Assembly (NCBI GenBank): GCA_030549335.1
Contig: CM060194.1
Coordinates: 19,656,171 to 19,720,170 of the forward strand
Direction: 5' to 3'
DNA: 64,000 bases
Source of the DNA: Pontederia crassipes
Taxonomy: Eukaryota; Streptophyta; Magnoliopsida; Commelinales; Pontederiaceae
In this document: piece after piece, positions 11,583 through 25,051 of the stretch
How positions within the stretch are numbered: position 1 is the stretch's first letter
Layout of the letters: the number at the start of each line of letters is the position of its first letter
The notes under the pieces: generated by a model
What the model was told of the DNA's origin: nothing
Databases searched by the model: none
Seen by the model: the letters and a program-made list of their open reading frames with translations, nothing else
Position numbers and translations under genes: made by a program

Positions 11583-13837
11583 TCAATAATTTTAGATCAC
11601 TGAGATAGAAGAAATAGAGCTGTGAGGTCCTACTTGAGGACAACAAGAAAAGCTATAAGGATAAGTTTAACAACAAGAAAATTTATTAGGAAAAACAATG
11701 GGCATAGAGAACTCAAGAATGTCAATAACATTGATCAAGACTTGGAAGATTTGCAAGAGCTCAAGACGTTCGAGTGCATAGAGAAAACGAGAGGACAAGA
11801 AGAAATTCATGTGCACAGAAACTAGAGGACAAGAAGAAATCATCACTTATAGAGGTACTCAAACATGATTTGACACACACCAAGTCCTTGCTAAGAAGAT
11901 CAAAACAAGAAGATCACGAGCAACAACTTAAAGAAACCCTAGCATTCGAACTCACTATTTGAGCAAGTGAAAGGAAGAAAAAGCTATCATAAAAATATAC
12001 TCTAACAATGTAATTTGAATTATGGAAAAATAAGGAATAATTTATATTTTAATCAGTGTACCAACTAGAGAACACTACGACATACAATATTGAACAAATA
12101 TGATAAGATTTTCTCTATTCTTACTTTCTTCCTACAAACAAGATGTACAACATCATGTTCATTTAATATCAAATAGCTAACATATGAATGTTAGTCTTAC
12201 AAATACCCTCATATTCAAAATTTTGAAATAAAAAAGCTAATTAAGAAGTGTTGGAGCAAGGAGTTATAGAATACCGCTCTAATAAATTTTCACTGTTCAA
12301 CTCTCATTACAACAATATCACTAAGGGGCTAACATAAATCACTATCACAACTTAGGTTAATATTAGAATATGCAATCCCTCTCATGAGAGTTATCATAAA
12401 CTCTAGTTTGGAAATAGACAATTTTACCTCTGGTGGTGTTCATTATAAACTAATTATGGGAGCTCAGTCTCTAAATATTTGTTAAAGGAAGTAACTTCTC
12501 GATTTAATTCCTAATGAATTAACCCTCTCTCAACACATATTAAAAACATATTAAAAACATGCAATGATGATCTCTCGATCTCGCAAGACAATCATCAATG
12601 AAAGCAAGTATAGAATAATGTATTAATAGTCAAATACATTAAATACTCCATTAAAAATAAAGGATAAAATTATCTAGATCCGAATGTTCGAGTGATATGC
12701 ACTAGCTCCAAAGATAAGAATGATTAATTCATGAAAAGTACAAAACACAACATCTTAAAATAAACTTCCATTACAAAATCACTACATATAGAAAAACAAG
12801 AATGATAACTGATGATGCTAAAATCCTCTCCTAACTATTGTTTCTTGCACTAAAATCATCTCCTAATTATCGTTTCCTGTGCTTTCTTCTCCAATCAACT
12901 GGCTCTCCTTTCCAATTGAAAAAAAAACTTTTTAGATTTCTCTTAGTCTCTTATAGTTGTGTTCACAGATCAGATTTGACTCGATCTAATTCAAAATTTG
13001 ATCTGAACCAACCAATTTTGATCAGATTGGGTCACCCATCTTCAGAGGGTTGGACCCGAACCACCCACCTATTGGGTTAGGTGATCGAATTACTTGACCA
13101 TTAATTTTTTTTAGTTTCCTTACCTTTTTATTATTTGAAATAAAAAGTGATTAATATTTATTTTAAAGTGTTTCTAAGTATTTAAATATTATTTTACACA
13201 TCTAAAATATTTTATTTCAATATTTTTTACATTTTATATAAGCAATAAACTAAAAATCAAATAAAAAATGAGTTTTCAAATTGGTTCGGGTCGATTCGAG
13301 TGAAAAAATTTCAATCCATACCCGACCTGAGTCATGGTCGAGTTAATATCGGGTCAGGTTTGACTTGACCACTACTTAGACCCAACCCAATGTAGTTCAG
13401 ATAGGGTTAGGTAATCGAGTTCACCTGTGAAAAACCCTAGTCTTTTTTTTATAGTGTATCACCCTCATCTTACACATATTCAGCCCTTGATAAGGAAAAT
13501 ATTCTCTTAATCAAATAGTGCTCAAAAAGTCTGCCACACTATTAAGTTTGCAATCACCTTTCAAGAATTTTCTCCTTTTCTACTAGGAGCTCAAGGAGAT
13601 TGTGAAAACTCTTATGTAAAGGTGTGACCTTGCATTGTTCACTTATTCTTCTCCTCTCATAATGTTGCAAGTAAAATGGAAACAATGTAACATCATTTGG
13701 TAATAAAAGTATGATAAATTATAAATTCAAATACTACAAACACACATTAAAGATATCACAAAATGTATATAAGAGTTTTAAGCAAACAAATATATCAAAA
13801 TAGGGATTAAAATATTTTATGACACATATTAAATGTG
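11583..13837. other. Unassigned AT-rich DNA
   Basis: No gene supported. 11845-11975 resembles 47925-48085 (shared GGTACTCAA, CCAAGTCCTT and ATCAAAA-AAGAAGAT words in the same order), so part is a dispersed repeat. 13000-13440 is rich in GGGTC/GACCC words (GGGTCACCC, CGGGTCGATTCGAG, CGGGTCAGGTTTGACTTGAC), as often seen inside non-autonomous hAT elements, but I cannot place termini. Confidence 0.4.
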
Positions 13838-15978
13838 CATGCACATCAAGAATACATAATGTGTGTTAAACAAATACAATTTCTTAATTATGCAATTTGG
13901 TTTAACAAATATTCTTTTCACTTTTCAAGCCATTATCAACAAAATGTTTACTCCTTATTTGAAAAACTTTATAATTGTATTACTTGATGATATTCCGATT
14001 GCAGTCAAGACTTGGAAAGTCATTTACAATATTTGGAAATTATTTTACAATGCCTACAAGATCATTCTTTTATCAAAAAGTGCAAATATCATTTTGCACG
14101 ATCCAAAATTTATTGTCTAGACCACATTGTTTCAACAAAAGGAGTGAAACCTAATTGGCAAAACATTGAATCAATTAAACAATGGTTAATTCCTAGCAAT
14201 ATTAAATAGTGTTTGGATGCAAGTAAATTGTTCTCAAATAAATTTTTGAAAAAACCACAATTATCCTCCTTTCATAACCCACCTAAGCAACACTATTAAT
14301 ATTGGAAGCCCAAAAACTCATTTATTCTACGTTTTTGCAATAATTACTAATGAAACCCACATACTAACCAACTGGTGTTTGAGTAAAAAGTTGAGTAACA
14401 TGCCTATTGTTCTTGGTGCATCCCTGTACCCAAACAAGAAAAACTTTTCGGAGTCCTATTAGGTACTATAGGAAATTTGTAGAATAGTATGCCTTTATGT
14501 TTAAACCTTTAATTGTTCTAGTCCAAAAGGTTTCCTTCAAATGAACAAAAAAAAGGGCCATGACACAGGAATATGTTCAAGAGACATATGCCTCGGGAGT
14601 TGCCCGAGTTGGTATTGGAACTATGCTATTTCAGAATAATATATATGTCCAATAAATTATAAAATTCTTCAATTTATGTAAAGAGTTGTTTGCTATAATG
14701 AAATTTATTAAAAAGTAGAGACATTATTTATTAGGTCACTACTTTAGCCATTGAAAGTAACCACAAAAGTCTCAAAAAGATTTTAACTCATCATTTAGAC
14801 ACTTGAGCAACAAAACTTTCTATAGATATGATTACTCTATAGTATAAGTTGAGGCCAATAATAAGATGGCATATGACTTGTCCAGGCAATTTAGTATCGA
14901 ATGTCAATTACTAGGGTTGACTATGCTGATTTTCAATATTATTGATTAGATCAAGCAAGAATATGAGTATAATGTTTAGCTTCAATCTTTATTACATGAA
15001 GTTCAACTTGGAGAATATTTTAAGTCAAATTTTATAGCTAATTAAGGCTAAACATAGTAGAATTTTCCTTTTGACTTTTACCGTTATTATTCCCTTACTA
15101 TTGAAAAAGTTTCATGATGCATCTACTGGAAGACACTTGGGAATTATTAAAACTTATAAAAGTTTTATTTTTGTTAAATTTTAGGGTATATAGGGATTCA
15201 ATACATCAGTCCGTAAGTATCAAGTGTGTCAACAGATTAAGTATTGTGCTATAACCTTTCTGGAATACTATTAGTCTATTCCTATTTCAAACACGATTGG
15301 GAGAAACATTTCACTAGATTTTGTGACATTCTTGTCAGTTTCTAATGGCTTTACTGTAGTCAGAGCTTTTTTTAATAGATCATCTAAAATACTATCACCT
15401 AGGATTTTTCCCCACTTGTTGTTCCGCCACAAGAAAGTTATAAAACTATTCTTGGACATGATTGTTAAACCACATGATTTTTCACGAATTATCATTTATG
15501 TCAGAGATGTCATATTCCTTGAGTCATTTTGGAAGGATCTATTCACTCTTATCAACACTAAACTTTGCTTATCATCCATAGTTTGGGGTACTCAACAAGT
15601 GCATGCAATAATACTTATGGGGCTTTTCTATGTACAAATTATATACTTGGTCTAATTATCTACCTTAGGTAGAATATTCTCTTAAAACTTCATATCATAC
15701 TAGTTCCCCCAATGTCTCAATTTGAAATATAATGTGGTTGTAAAATCTTAACTTGGCCAACTTATGTTAAGATTCAGTCAAAAGTTGAAGCTGTGGAGGC
15801 TGAGCTTAGAAATAGAAATGAAGTATTAAGAATTATGAAAGACAAATTTATTAAGGTTTAACTTATGATGAAAACAATTGCAAATAACCACATAGTTAAA
15901 AAAAAAGTTGACAAAAAGAAAATTTGTGGATCTACAACCCTACAAGCAGGGACAATTTCTCAAAGAAGTAATCACATA
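13838..15978 (+). pseudogene. Ty3/gypsy chromovirus pol relic (RT to integrase)
   Basis: Gypsy pol in broken frames. RT begins about 13863 (MQFGLTNILFTFQAI, then LLDDIPI where active elements have FFDDIL). A frameshift near 14012 leads to HLQYLEIILQCLQDHS, HFARSKI and HIVSTKGVKP. After a 227 bp insertion the YYRKFV motif follows at about 14451. An RNase H piece (ASGVARVGIGTMLFQ) lies near 14590 and KSRHYLLGHYF near 14715. The integrase zinc-binding region is near 15110-15230 and the core near 15300-15600 (LDFVTFLSVSNGFTVV; DVIFLESFWKDLFTL). A Lys-rich linker follows to 15970. Stops are frequent. The chromodomain end resumes at 16331 after a second insertion. Confidence 0.82.
14210..14436. mobile_element. 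Small TIR element (MITE) in gypsy RT
   Basis: The RT sequence stops after PSNIK and resumes just before YYRKFV. The inserted ~227 bp begins TGTTTGG and ends CCAAACA, with a second inverted match ATGCA/TGCAT inside. It encodes nothing. The superfamily is uncertain because I find no clear TSD. Confidence 0.55.
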
Positions 15979-15979
15979 C

Positions 15980-16330
15980 TAGAAGTGAGCAGATTTTTTT
16001 CTAACCCGGTGGGTCAGGGCCATATCTCATTCCTTGAAACCAGATCAGGAAATAATCTTAAATTATTTTAAAATATTATAATTATGTTTATGTTAATTAA
16101 AATTTATATTTCCTTATATATATCTTAGATTTACATTATGTTATATTATATAATTATTATATTGATATAATAATATTAATATCCTTTGTTATTTTATTAT
16201 TTTATTTATTTTTTATGGTCATATTGGGACAACCGAGAATTTCTCGATTTTTATCTTAGGATTGAGTTCTTTTTTCGAAAATCCAGAGCAAAACGGGCCC
16301 AGGACGGGGACCTAGTTTTGCACACCCCTA
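15980..16330. mobile_element. hAT-type MITE, 351 bp
   Basis: Starts TAGAAGTGAGCA and ends TGCACACCCCTA, an imperfect form of the TAGGGGTGTGCA ends common in plant hAT MITEs. Flanks are TCACATAC and TCACAAGC, a degenerate 8 bp TSD (6/8). It separates the gypsy integrase linker from the chromodomain portion. Confidence 0.6.
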
Positions 16331-16760
16331 TCACAAGCTGTCCAAAAAAAATGGCCATTTTCTTGTGGCCATGAAAGGGGATCAATTTCTTATGAATTAC
16401 TTCTTCCTCCAACTTCCAAGATTCTCTGTTTCATGTTTCAAAGATAAATATGACTTTAGGAACTATAGAAATACTATATCATTACCAAAAATTTTAGACA
16501 TTCAAGGTGTTGTACTTGAATTAATAGTTGTTATTGCTACTCGGGTTATTAAATGGCAGACAATTTGTCCATCAATTATTGATTCAATGGGAAGGACTCC
16601 CTGTGGAAAATGTTTCTTGTGAGTCTTATGACCAAATCATTTCCTTTTTCCTGGTTTTGACCAAGGGATGATGTGAGTTCTCCATCTAAGGAGAGAATTC
16701 TTAAAGATAGAGAAAAAGTAGTTGAAGTAGTGACAATTGATAAAGCTAAAGAAAGAGGAG
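16331..16760 (+). pseudogene. C-terminal end of gypsy integrase with chromodomain
   Basis: Continuation of the relic ending at 15978. LQLPRFSVSCF near 16395 corresponds to the LPxxSxxHPVFHVS segment of chromovirus integrases. ISLPKIL follows, and after a frameshift HQLLIQWEGLPVENVSCESY near 16570-16640 matches the conserved VLVQWEGLPxExATWE chromodomain core. Chromodomains direct insertion toward particular chromatin. The frame is broken at least twice. Confidence 0.75.
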
Positions 16761-18238
16761 AAAATAACAAATAAGGAGAAAGCCAACACATTGCAATGAT
16801 TTCATTACAAATTAATCATGATAACATCACAAGAAAGACAAACAACAATATAATAGGAAGGAGTGAACGAATAGTAATTATGATCATGCAAGAATGTAAT
16901 GAAGATTAAAAGAAATAAAGTGCAAACTCATGAGTCACAAGATAACTTATTGATGATATTCGATCATGCTTGGATTATGTCCCTATTTTGACTTCTCAAT
17001 CTTAGATCATCAGAGATTTCATTAGAACCCTTCTTTCATTTCAAATATGTCAAGGAATAAATCTTTCGTACCTCACACTTTTTCTCCACTTCGAGAAGAA
17101 AAATACATTTCTTCTCAAATGCTTTCATCTGTTTTTTTTTCACTTAAGAGGTAATACACAACCTCTTCACTCGGGATCTGTACCACCAATATAAAGTGAC
17201 TATAATACTTTTTCAATCTCTCTTTTAGAATTTAGAAGTTCACATAAATAAATAAGAGAGAAATATTACAAAATTTGTAACTTGGAGTTCAACTTGAATT
17301 CACAAATAGTTTGTCAACTTTTTCTAAGAAGTCTTGACCTTCTTAAAATGTTTTGACCTCTTTTATAATATCCAACTTTTTTATTAGTCATTGACACTCA
17401 AAACTAGTCATTCTATACTTTTTAACATTGGAGCAAATATCCACTCATTCTAGTTGTTATCCATTCTGACTAGTCATTGCATTGGAGTACTTTTGGACCA
17501 GATGTCCCCTTCTCATAGTAGTCATTTTGCACTTTTTTATACATAACATTTTGCATGAGTGAGATTATTTTTTATTCGTTAGATAGCTAATAAAATTATC
17601 TACAAATTTCTATATTCACGCACCACCCTAAATATAAAAGTAATATGTTCAAATATTTACTTGAAGTCCATTGCATAAAATAATTCATTTCAATTAAACT
17701 TTTCTCACTTTAAAGATATAACTCTAATCATTCAAAAATTATATCTTCAAAATATAATTAAATAGGGCATAAAAATTTTATTTTAAGAAGAAGATTTGCA
17801 GTAAGTCAAGAAACTCATGTTCACCGGGGAAAGTAGAGGATAAGGAGAATTAGCACTTACAAACATGGTATTCAAGATCATGATCTTGATCATACCTACC
17901 TCGACTCTTCAATCTCGATCTTGACTACAAGACTAAAAATGTAAGATCACAAGGGGATTCGAGTTTAATTGTGAGATCGGTGGGATCATCCTCGATCTTG
18001 ACTACAAGACCAAAGATGTAAGATCACAGTGGAATTCGAGTTTAATCATGAGATCGATGGGATCCACACCATCCTATCATCTTTAAAAAAAGAAATGAAG
18101 CGCCTTAACCTTAGTCCCCAGCATAGTCGTCGACCTCCAATCGGGTGGTCTCTCTTATAGACTCTCTGCAAAATGCCTCATTTCATGGCCCTAATCTCTC
18201 AGAAAATTTGGTTGAAATCAATGTGATTCTCTCATCAA
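16761..18238. other. Unassigned AT-rich DNA; its right end is hAT flank
   Basis: No gene supported. It may include the 3' LTR of the gypsy relic, but no terminus can be set. The last ~50 bp (about 18190-18238) resemble 37180-37234 on the far side of the CACTA block (GGTTGAAATCAATGTG versus AGTTGAAATCAACATTG), so they belong to the DNA into which that block was inserted. Confidence 0.5.
17914..18067. repeat. 77-bp tandem duplication
   Basis: Two head-to-tail copies starting CTCGATCTTGACTACAAGAC at 17914 and 17991, about 88% alike by eye. Both are rich in GATC words. No coding frame. Confidence 0.8.
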
Positions 18239-18840
18239 TACTACAAGAGAAATTACATCTAAGGACATAATTTTATATTCTTATGGATGCATTTTTTGCA
18301 TTTTTACACTGGTCACACGCACTTTTAAAAGTGACTTTATTCTTGGTGTCAAAAATAATATTAGGGACGTAACATTTTGAATTGCTACCGTGCATCTCAA
18401 ATATTAAGACATTTATTGCTCTGTCTCTACTCAGCATTGTTAAATTGCAAACGCTATTTTTGGCATTGTTCACTTGGGACTCTATTTTAATGATGCAATT
18501 ACAAGTGTCGTCGGCTGACGCTATCAAATTGAAAACATTTTAGCTTATGTTGCTAGCTTGCATCGTTAACAAATTCACCTGCACTTTTCAAAGTATCCTT
18601 ATTCTTAGTGTCAAATATTTTAAAATGCTAATATTTGCATCATTATCATGCGACACAAATGTGGAGACATTATTGTTTATTTTGTTAATTTGTGTTGCTA
18701 AATTGGGGGTGTTATTTGATATTATATCACTAGCGTCTCTAATGTAAGGATGTTGGTATATGCATCATTGTCAAGTGTTGCTAATTAAGAATGTTATAAC
18801 AAGGGTCACAAATAAATGTTGTCAATTTAAGGACATTTTT
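18239..18840. repeat. CACTA 3' subterminal region with ~262-bp degenerate repeat
   Basis: From the terminus inward the sequence repeats GCACTTTT...TTATTCTTGGTGTCAAA at 18319 and GCACTTTT...TTATTCTTAGTGTCAAA at 18581, each followed by GCAT and GACATTATTG-like words. Subterminal repeats are the usual transposase-binding region of CACTA elements; binding here is inference. Confidence 0.55.
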
Positions 18841-19395
18841 ATTTTGTGTCTTCACTTCTTTTTTATTTATTTATTTTAAAATGTCACATTTGAAACTTGG
18901 CACACGCTAAAAAATGTCCTTAGTTATTATTTAAAGATGCATAACTAGTGTCTAAATATATATTATTATTTTATAAATATTAATTCTTTATATCATATAA
19001 CATGCAGACCAGACAAATAGAAATATAAGTAAGAAGTCAATCTAGATATCAAATTAAAAATTCTGAAGAATTTGTGACATATTATTTTTTAATCACACAC
19101 ATCTCAATTAAAAAAAAAGAAAAAATATGACAGATATAAAAAATTCTAACAAAAGACATTTGAAGCTTTATCATTCCCTTCAATCTTCAAGTTCTTTGGC
19201 CATATCCCTGATAAAAACAAAATAATAAATTTATAAGTATCAAAATGTACAATTGTCGTTCAACAGTATACTTTTACATTATACAAATTGGAAAAAGAAG
19301 GAAGAGTGCTTACTTGTGAATGTGATAATTTATCTTTATTTTCCCGATTCTAGTGATGTTATGGTGTCAATTTGAGCTTGCATAACTAGTATTTG

Positions 19396-20700
19396 TTATC
19401 GATGATTATTTTTCATTTCTTGCATTTTATTTTGAAATTGAGATTCCATTTCATCACATTCACGTCGCACAATTTCCTCTGCACGAGCTTGCACCAGTTG
19501 TTCAATATTAACACTATCACTACTCATTCTTGCACATCTTTGAGATCCTTGTATTTGTCTAGCATTAACACCAAATCCATAACCCACTACTCGACTATAT
19601 TGATCGGGCCTAATCACTTCATTATATACTTGATCTTCTATATTGGCATGTTTAGTTTCTTGAGAGTTTGCAATTCGTTCTGTCATTAATGTAGTAGCTC
19701 TTTCCTACGGTGCATGAAAGAAAAATGTTTCAATGTATTTAATAAATATATTTTTTCAATAAAAAATAACTTATGAAGTTAAGAAGATACATAAACATAT
19801 TTATTCGATTGAAAAAATAATCCTACCACATTATTTTTTCTTTCTATCATAAAGAAAAAAAATTTAGAATTAAAATGCAAATTTAAATTAATAAATAAAC
19901 TTATTCATATCACAAGTTTCTTAGAAACTTGATTCATGAATTCTCCATCTTTGTGCTTGTGAATTATAGAATACCATTCCACAGGAGTAGGAGAAAAATC
20001 ATATAATATGGAAATTTATTTATGTAAAAATAAAAGTACATACAAATAACCGCTTCTTTAGAGCAAAACTTTGGGACGTGAGGAGCAACTTGATGTGCAC
20101 GAGCTCTTTTACCTATTGCAGAAATATTCTAATAAATAACAAAAAATCAGCATCACAAGCACCATATTTACTTAAATATTAGATAAATATGAAATTATTA
20201 CCTTCCCTTTTTCAGAGAACCAATAATGGACTAGGTCAATCCATTGTTGAGAAGGAACTTCTTTCGGAGCTTCCCTCGATACATATAGTTCTGACCTCCC
20301 ATCGAGCATATGTTTTGCTTTGAGATCTAACTTATAGCTTCTCCATTTCTTAGTAGTTGAATTTAGAATCCATTTACCAACTTCAGGACTAGGAGGAAGG
20401 ACAAATTTTTCCTATAGCAAATAAATGAATTATCATATATATGAAACACATAAAAATAATAATCGTTAAGCAAACACAAATAATATCTTTTACCCGAGCT
20501 AAATCAACCACCCCTTTTTAAAGAGTATTAGGCATCCGTGTCCAACTTAGATAGTTTAAAGGGCACAAAGTTGGTCTTCGAGCAACTGAACCAGCCACCC
20601 ACCCAAAACCCTTCCAACTCTATTACGGAGTTGGTGAAACTCATTACATTCGACGATGATACGATCACCATAATGAAGATTCCACATCTTTTCCATGAAA
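19396..20700 (-). pseudogene. TNPA-like protein, module 1 (Transposase_24 type)
   Basis: Pieces of the second CACTA protein read leftwards. A first exon near 20690-20540 gives RIIVECNEFHQL and RVGRVLGGWV, then RRPTLCPLNYLSW in another frame. The next, 20420-20205, gives PSPEVGKWILNSTTKKWRSY, DLKAKHM and QQWIDLVHYWFSEKGK, the recognisable Ptta/En/Spm core (KKWRxYKxxLKKK ... W..LV.YW.S..GK). The last, 19686-19396, carries VVGYGFGVNARQ and an acidic coiled-coil-like tail (EIVRRECDEMESQF). TNPA-type proteins bind subterminal repeats and help excision in En/Spm. Introns are likely between the pieces. Stops and frame changes indicate a pseudogene. Confidence 0.72.
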
Positions 20701-21105
20701 AGGCTTTTTAGTCATGTGCTCCCATCATTACCTAAATATGCGTACATTTACATATTAATCAAAGTGTCAATAGAAAAGCTAAAAGAATAGAAATAAAATA
20801 TTATTTCTTACTTTGTATTATGAGATCAATATCAACTTCGTTTTCTCCATTAACATCAAGAGAGTGTATTTGTTCTTCATGAATATCATCTTGTAAATTA
20901 GCATTTTCAGGAGAATTATTTTGAGAATCCATGAAGCCTGCAAAAATAAAATTTTACTAGTAATAATAATATTAGAATATTATATTTTTATGTATATTCT
21001 TTAAACATGTAAACTATTAACAAAAGTTTTAAAGCAATTATAGTATTGATAATCAGCTCTTACCTAATATAATTTTGTCGAGTATATTCGACATCACAAT
21101 TCATT

Positions 21106-24100
21106 TCAAGCATTGACATTATGCTCATTGTCAATCATAGCCAAACTTGTGAAATTGCATTGTGCATCATCAACGGAAAAATTTTGTTGTACACATTCAG
21201 TGTAAGTGTCATCATCCTCTTTATGCGATTTACTTCCCATGTCATAAAGATCTCTTGGCTTTGTCATAACTGTAATACCAATCTTTTTTTTAGCATCCTC
21301 CACATAAAAAACTTGTTTTTCTTGTGATGAAAATATAAAAGGATCATCATGTAGGTTCTTTCTCGTGTGTATCAATTTAGAAAAAGTTGACCAAAGTAAA
21401 GCCATTTGAATTTTTCTTAAGACCTATTGGAGAATTAATATCAACCCAATCACGTTAAAAAATAACAACTTTACACTTTCCATAATAGTCTAGCTCCAAA
21501 ATTTCAGTAAGTGCCCCATAATAATTCTTTCATTCAGCTTCCACTACAACTCCACTATCTTGAGTTTTGCGAGACTTTTCTCTATTCTTAGTATGAAAAC
21601 GAATGACTTAATGTAAGACCTTCAAAACTTGTAACAATTATTGTTGGGCCCGTGAGAGAGAGCTATTACTTCTTTAGAATAATTAGGATCAACTATTTCT
21701 GGAACCTAAAAAAGTAGAGTTATATTTATAATAAATTTATGCATAATAAGATAATATGTATTTAAGTGAATAATAAAAGCGCAAAATTTTCAACCAATCA
21801 TTTATTCAGAACATTTTGATTAGGTCGAATGTTTGGATTGACACGCCATTGAGCAATTAAAAATTCTCTGCATCAAATAATCAAATAGAACATTACTTTA
21901 AAAAGATTATATAATTAAGCTTATATCAGTAATTAAGAAAATACAAACCCATGATAGGTTGACATTTTGTCGCTATGGAGCAATACATAGCGATGTGCTT
22001 GAGACAGTTTTTCCATCGAGGGTTATAACCCGATCTTTTCCAATATATCGTCCACCAGAAGAGAATAAATAGTTATCTCCATTTGCAACCTCATAATTTC
22101 TTTGTGGTCGATTAGACAGTCTCATTATGAGCAAGGTATCTTGAAAAAAAATGTAAGGCATTCATATGTTATATATCCTTCAGCGATTGATCCTTCAGGT
22201 TGTGCTCTATTACGAACATATGATTTTAGTCGCACCAAAAACCTTCATAATGTGATTTTATGTAAGTGATTTTTTTTAGATTTTAACATAGGATGTAAAA
22301 ATAATATATAAACACTCACCTTTCGATTGGATACATCCATCGATATTGTACACGCCCACCAAATTTAATCTCACGAGACAAATGGATGATTAAATGAATC
22401 ATAATGGTAAAAAATCCTAGAGGGAATATCTTCTCCATTTGACAGAGTACTAGTGTAGCTCGCAAATGCAACTCATCAAGCTCAATTGGATCCAAAGTTT
22501 TAGAGCATAACTTTTTGAAAAATGCTATAATTCTGAAATGGTATGGACAATATGATTGGGCATAACTCCTCTTAATGCAAGTGGAAGAATATCTTGCATT
22601 AATATGTGACTATCATGAGTTTTGAGGTTAGAAAGCTTGCTTCCTTTAGGCTAGCACATGTAGATATATTAGAAGCGTACCCATCACTTTCAAATTTTGA
22701 AGGACGGTTATAAACAAATCTTTCTCTTGTAAAAACATATTATAAGACGCCGGAGGTAAGTGAGTTTTTCCATTAGGAAGGACTTTGGGATGAAGTTCGT
22801 GCCTAATGTTCATGTTTTGCAGGTCCAATCAAGCTTTTAGATTGTCTTTAGTCTTACCTTCCAAATTCAAAAGTGTACCAATTATATTATCACATACATT
22901 TTTTCTATATGCATGACATCCAAATTATGATGAAGGATATTATACTTCCATTAAGGTAAGTAAAAAAATATGCTCTTCTTTTTCCAAAATGAATTTGTCT
23001 CAGCATCTTCATTTTGAACTTTAACCTCATTAGTGACTAGTGCATTAAAACTATTATCATCATCAATGACTTCTTCAACTCACGTTCTTATTATGGATTC
23101 ATCTGCCCTTATTCTCTTCCTAGATGAGTTTGATGACTTACCATATATGTGATTTGAATTGTTCAACTTGTTTCAACACTTCAACACCAGAAGGAGGTAT
23201 TGGAGGTGATCTTAGCTCCACAATGCCATCAAATAAATCTTTTTCAAATCGGAAATGATGATTTCGCTCTAACCATCTACGATGCCCCATGTACGAAAAT
23301 TTTCATCCATGATTAAGCCACCTAGAATGAGTTGATTTTTCACAACAAGGACAAGTTATCCTCCCAGTTTGCATATGCAGGAAAATCATTAAAAATCCAC
23401 ATAAGTGCAGTTTTTAAAATAAAATTCTCACCCGTTGAAGAATTGTATGCATTAACTCCTTTCCACAATAAATTTAATTCTTCACCTAGTGGTTGTAAGT
23501 CCTTTTTCTCCTGGTATAACCATTGATAAAATAAGGAGGAAAGACCTTTTCATGCATGCTCAAGTTTCCATGTTGTATATTACTAAAACAACAGGCCAAG
23601 TACTATATGTGGAGCTCATGGTCCGAAAAGGATTGAACCAATCACTAGCTAAGCCTAGTTTCACACTTCAAGGATCAAAGGAAAAATTAGGATATCGCTC
23701 AGCAAATGTCTTCCAAGCTTCTCCATCTACATGATGTCTTAAAATCCCATCATATGTATGATCTTCTTTATGCCATTTCATAGATTAGGCTATTTTCGAA
23801 GAATTGTACAAACGTTTTAGTCGAGGTAGTAGTGAAAAATAACTTAAAACTTTTACTGGCTTTTTTTCTCCTTTGATGTGATGGTAATTCCATTAGTATA
23901 ATCACCACTCTCATTTTCTTTAATATTTGACCACCTTGAACCCCACATACATGACAAGATTCATTACTATTGTTTTCACCTCAGAATAATATGCAGTCAT
24001 TTAGACAGACATGGATCTCTTCATGTCCAAGATCCATTTCTTTTATCATCTTCTTTACATCATAATATGTTGATGGTAAGATTGTACCTTATAGAAACGC

Positions 24101-24705
24101 TTCATTGAGAAATTCAAGCAACATTGAGAAGGATTTTCTAGACCATCCATTCAACACTTTAAGATGATAAAGATTCAATGCAAAAGATATGGTAGAAAAG
24201 TTTTTACAGTCAGGAAAAAGTGGTTTTTCACATTCTTTTATCTTATCATTAAGAGTTGTAGTACCTTCAATCATACTTTCATTACCTCCAGTTATATTAG
24301 TACCTTGATCATCATTTAAAGATTCATCTGGGGAACATTTAAGTGTGACTCTAAACATTTCCCTTATGTCACCAGCTTCATTTATTGTTTGATGAGTATT
24401 GTTTGCCCTAATGTCATTAAGTGTAGATTGAGGATGTGGAATATCATTAGGTATCGAAGAAAACTTTCTCCATGAAAAATTCAAGTTGTGTAGCCATATA
24501 AAATTCCATTCCATGCCAACTAATGTTGCACTATGTTTGGTTCATGAGAAAATTTGTTGAAACATTTTTTACATGGACAAACTATTTTCACATAAATAAT
24601 GCATTATCAGATGCAAATTTGATAAAAGATTTTATGCCTTGAAGATATTTAGGATGTGTTCTTGACTTTTGTATCCAAGTTTTGTCCACGAGTCCAAATA
24701 CATAA
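21106..24705 (-). pseudogene. TNP2-type CACTA transposase, module 1
   Basis: Reading leftwards from about 24700: a transposase-associated N-terminal domain (DKTWIQKSRTHPKYLQGIK, then CPCKKCFNKFSH after a stop); 24514-24089 with LFPDCKNFSTISFALNLYHL and LNGWSRKSFSMLLEFLNEA; 23790-23340 with KWHKEDHTYDGILRHHVDGE, GENFILKTALMWIFNDFPAY and RRWLERNHHFRF; 22828-22646 with MNIRHELHPK and PPASYNMF; a conserved LTLPKLKTHDSHILMQDIL stretch near 22600; and at 21700-21106 the DUF4216-like tail (LELDYYGKCKVV, DPFIFSSQEKQVFYVED, KPRDLYDMG). The order matches full-length TNP2, the catalytic subunit of CACTA transposition. Multiple stops and frameshifts make it nonfunctional. Confidence 0.85.
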
Positions 24706-25051
24706 AAAAGATTATCTGAAATATTAAACCAAAGATATGTCAAATTAAACACATTTTTCACATGCTATATTAAAAAGCTATCATTTTTAACATGTCATAT
24801 TAAAAAATCTAACATTTAAAATGTCATATAAAAAGTATTAATTTTAAAAACAATACAAGATAAAAATGAGAAACTATTAACAAATTAAAGTCGAATGGTC
24901 CCATGGTAGAAGCGGTGGGCGTCCCCCTCTTTGCCACAAATGCAAGGCGCTCTTGCACTTGAAAGGGGGCTCTAAAGGAACGCGCAAAGGTCCCGCGCCA
25001 GAGTAGGGGCTCCTCTTTGCTCATAATCTGCTCGCGGAGCAAGGGCACACT
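24706..25051. other. Upstream of TNP2 module 1; includes a GC-rich block
   Basis: 24706-24890 is AT-rich. 24893-25051 is abruptly GC-rich (GGGGGCTC, CGCGCC, CTCGCGGAGC) and ends where the gypsy LTR starts. No domain is recognised. It could be the 5' subterminal region of the module-1 CACTA or part of another insertion. Confidence 0.35.

Noticed and set aside
11622..11962. Two Lys/Arg/Glu-rich frames (67 and 62 residues)
   Set aside because: Short, overlapping, no domain; part of the region is a dispersed repeat also found near 48 kb.
19393..19689. 98-residue Phe/Ile/Ser-rich frame on the + strand
   Set aside because: Antisense of the TNPA module 1 exon, which has recognisable protein features on the other strand.
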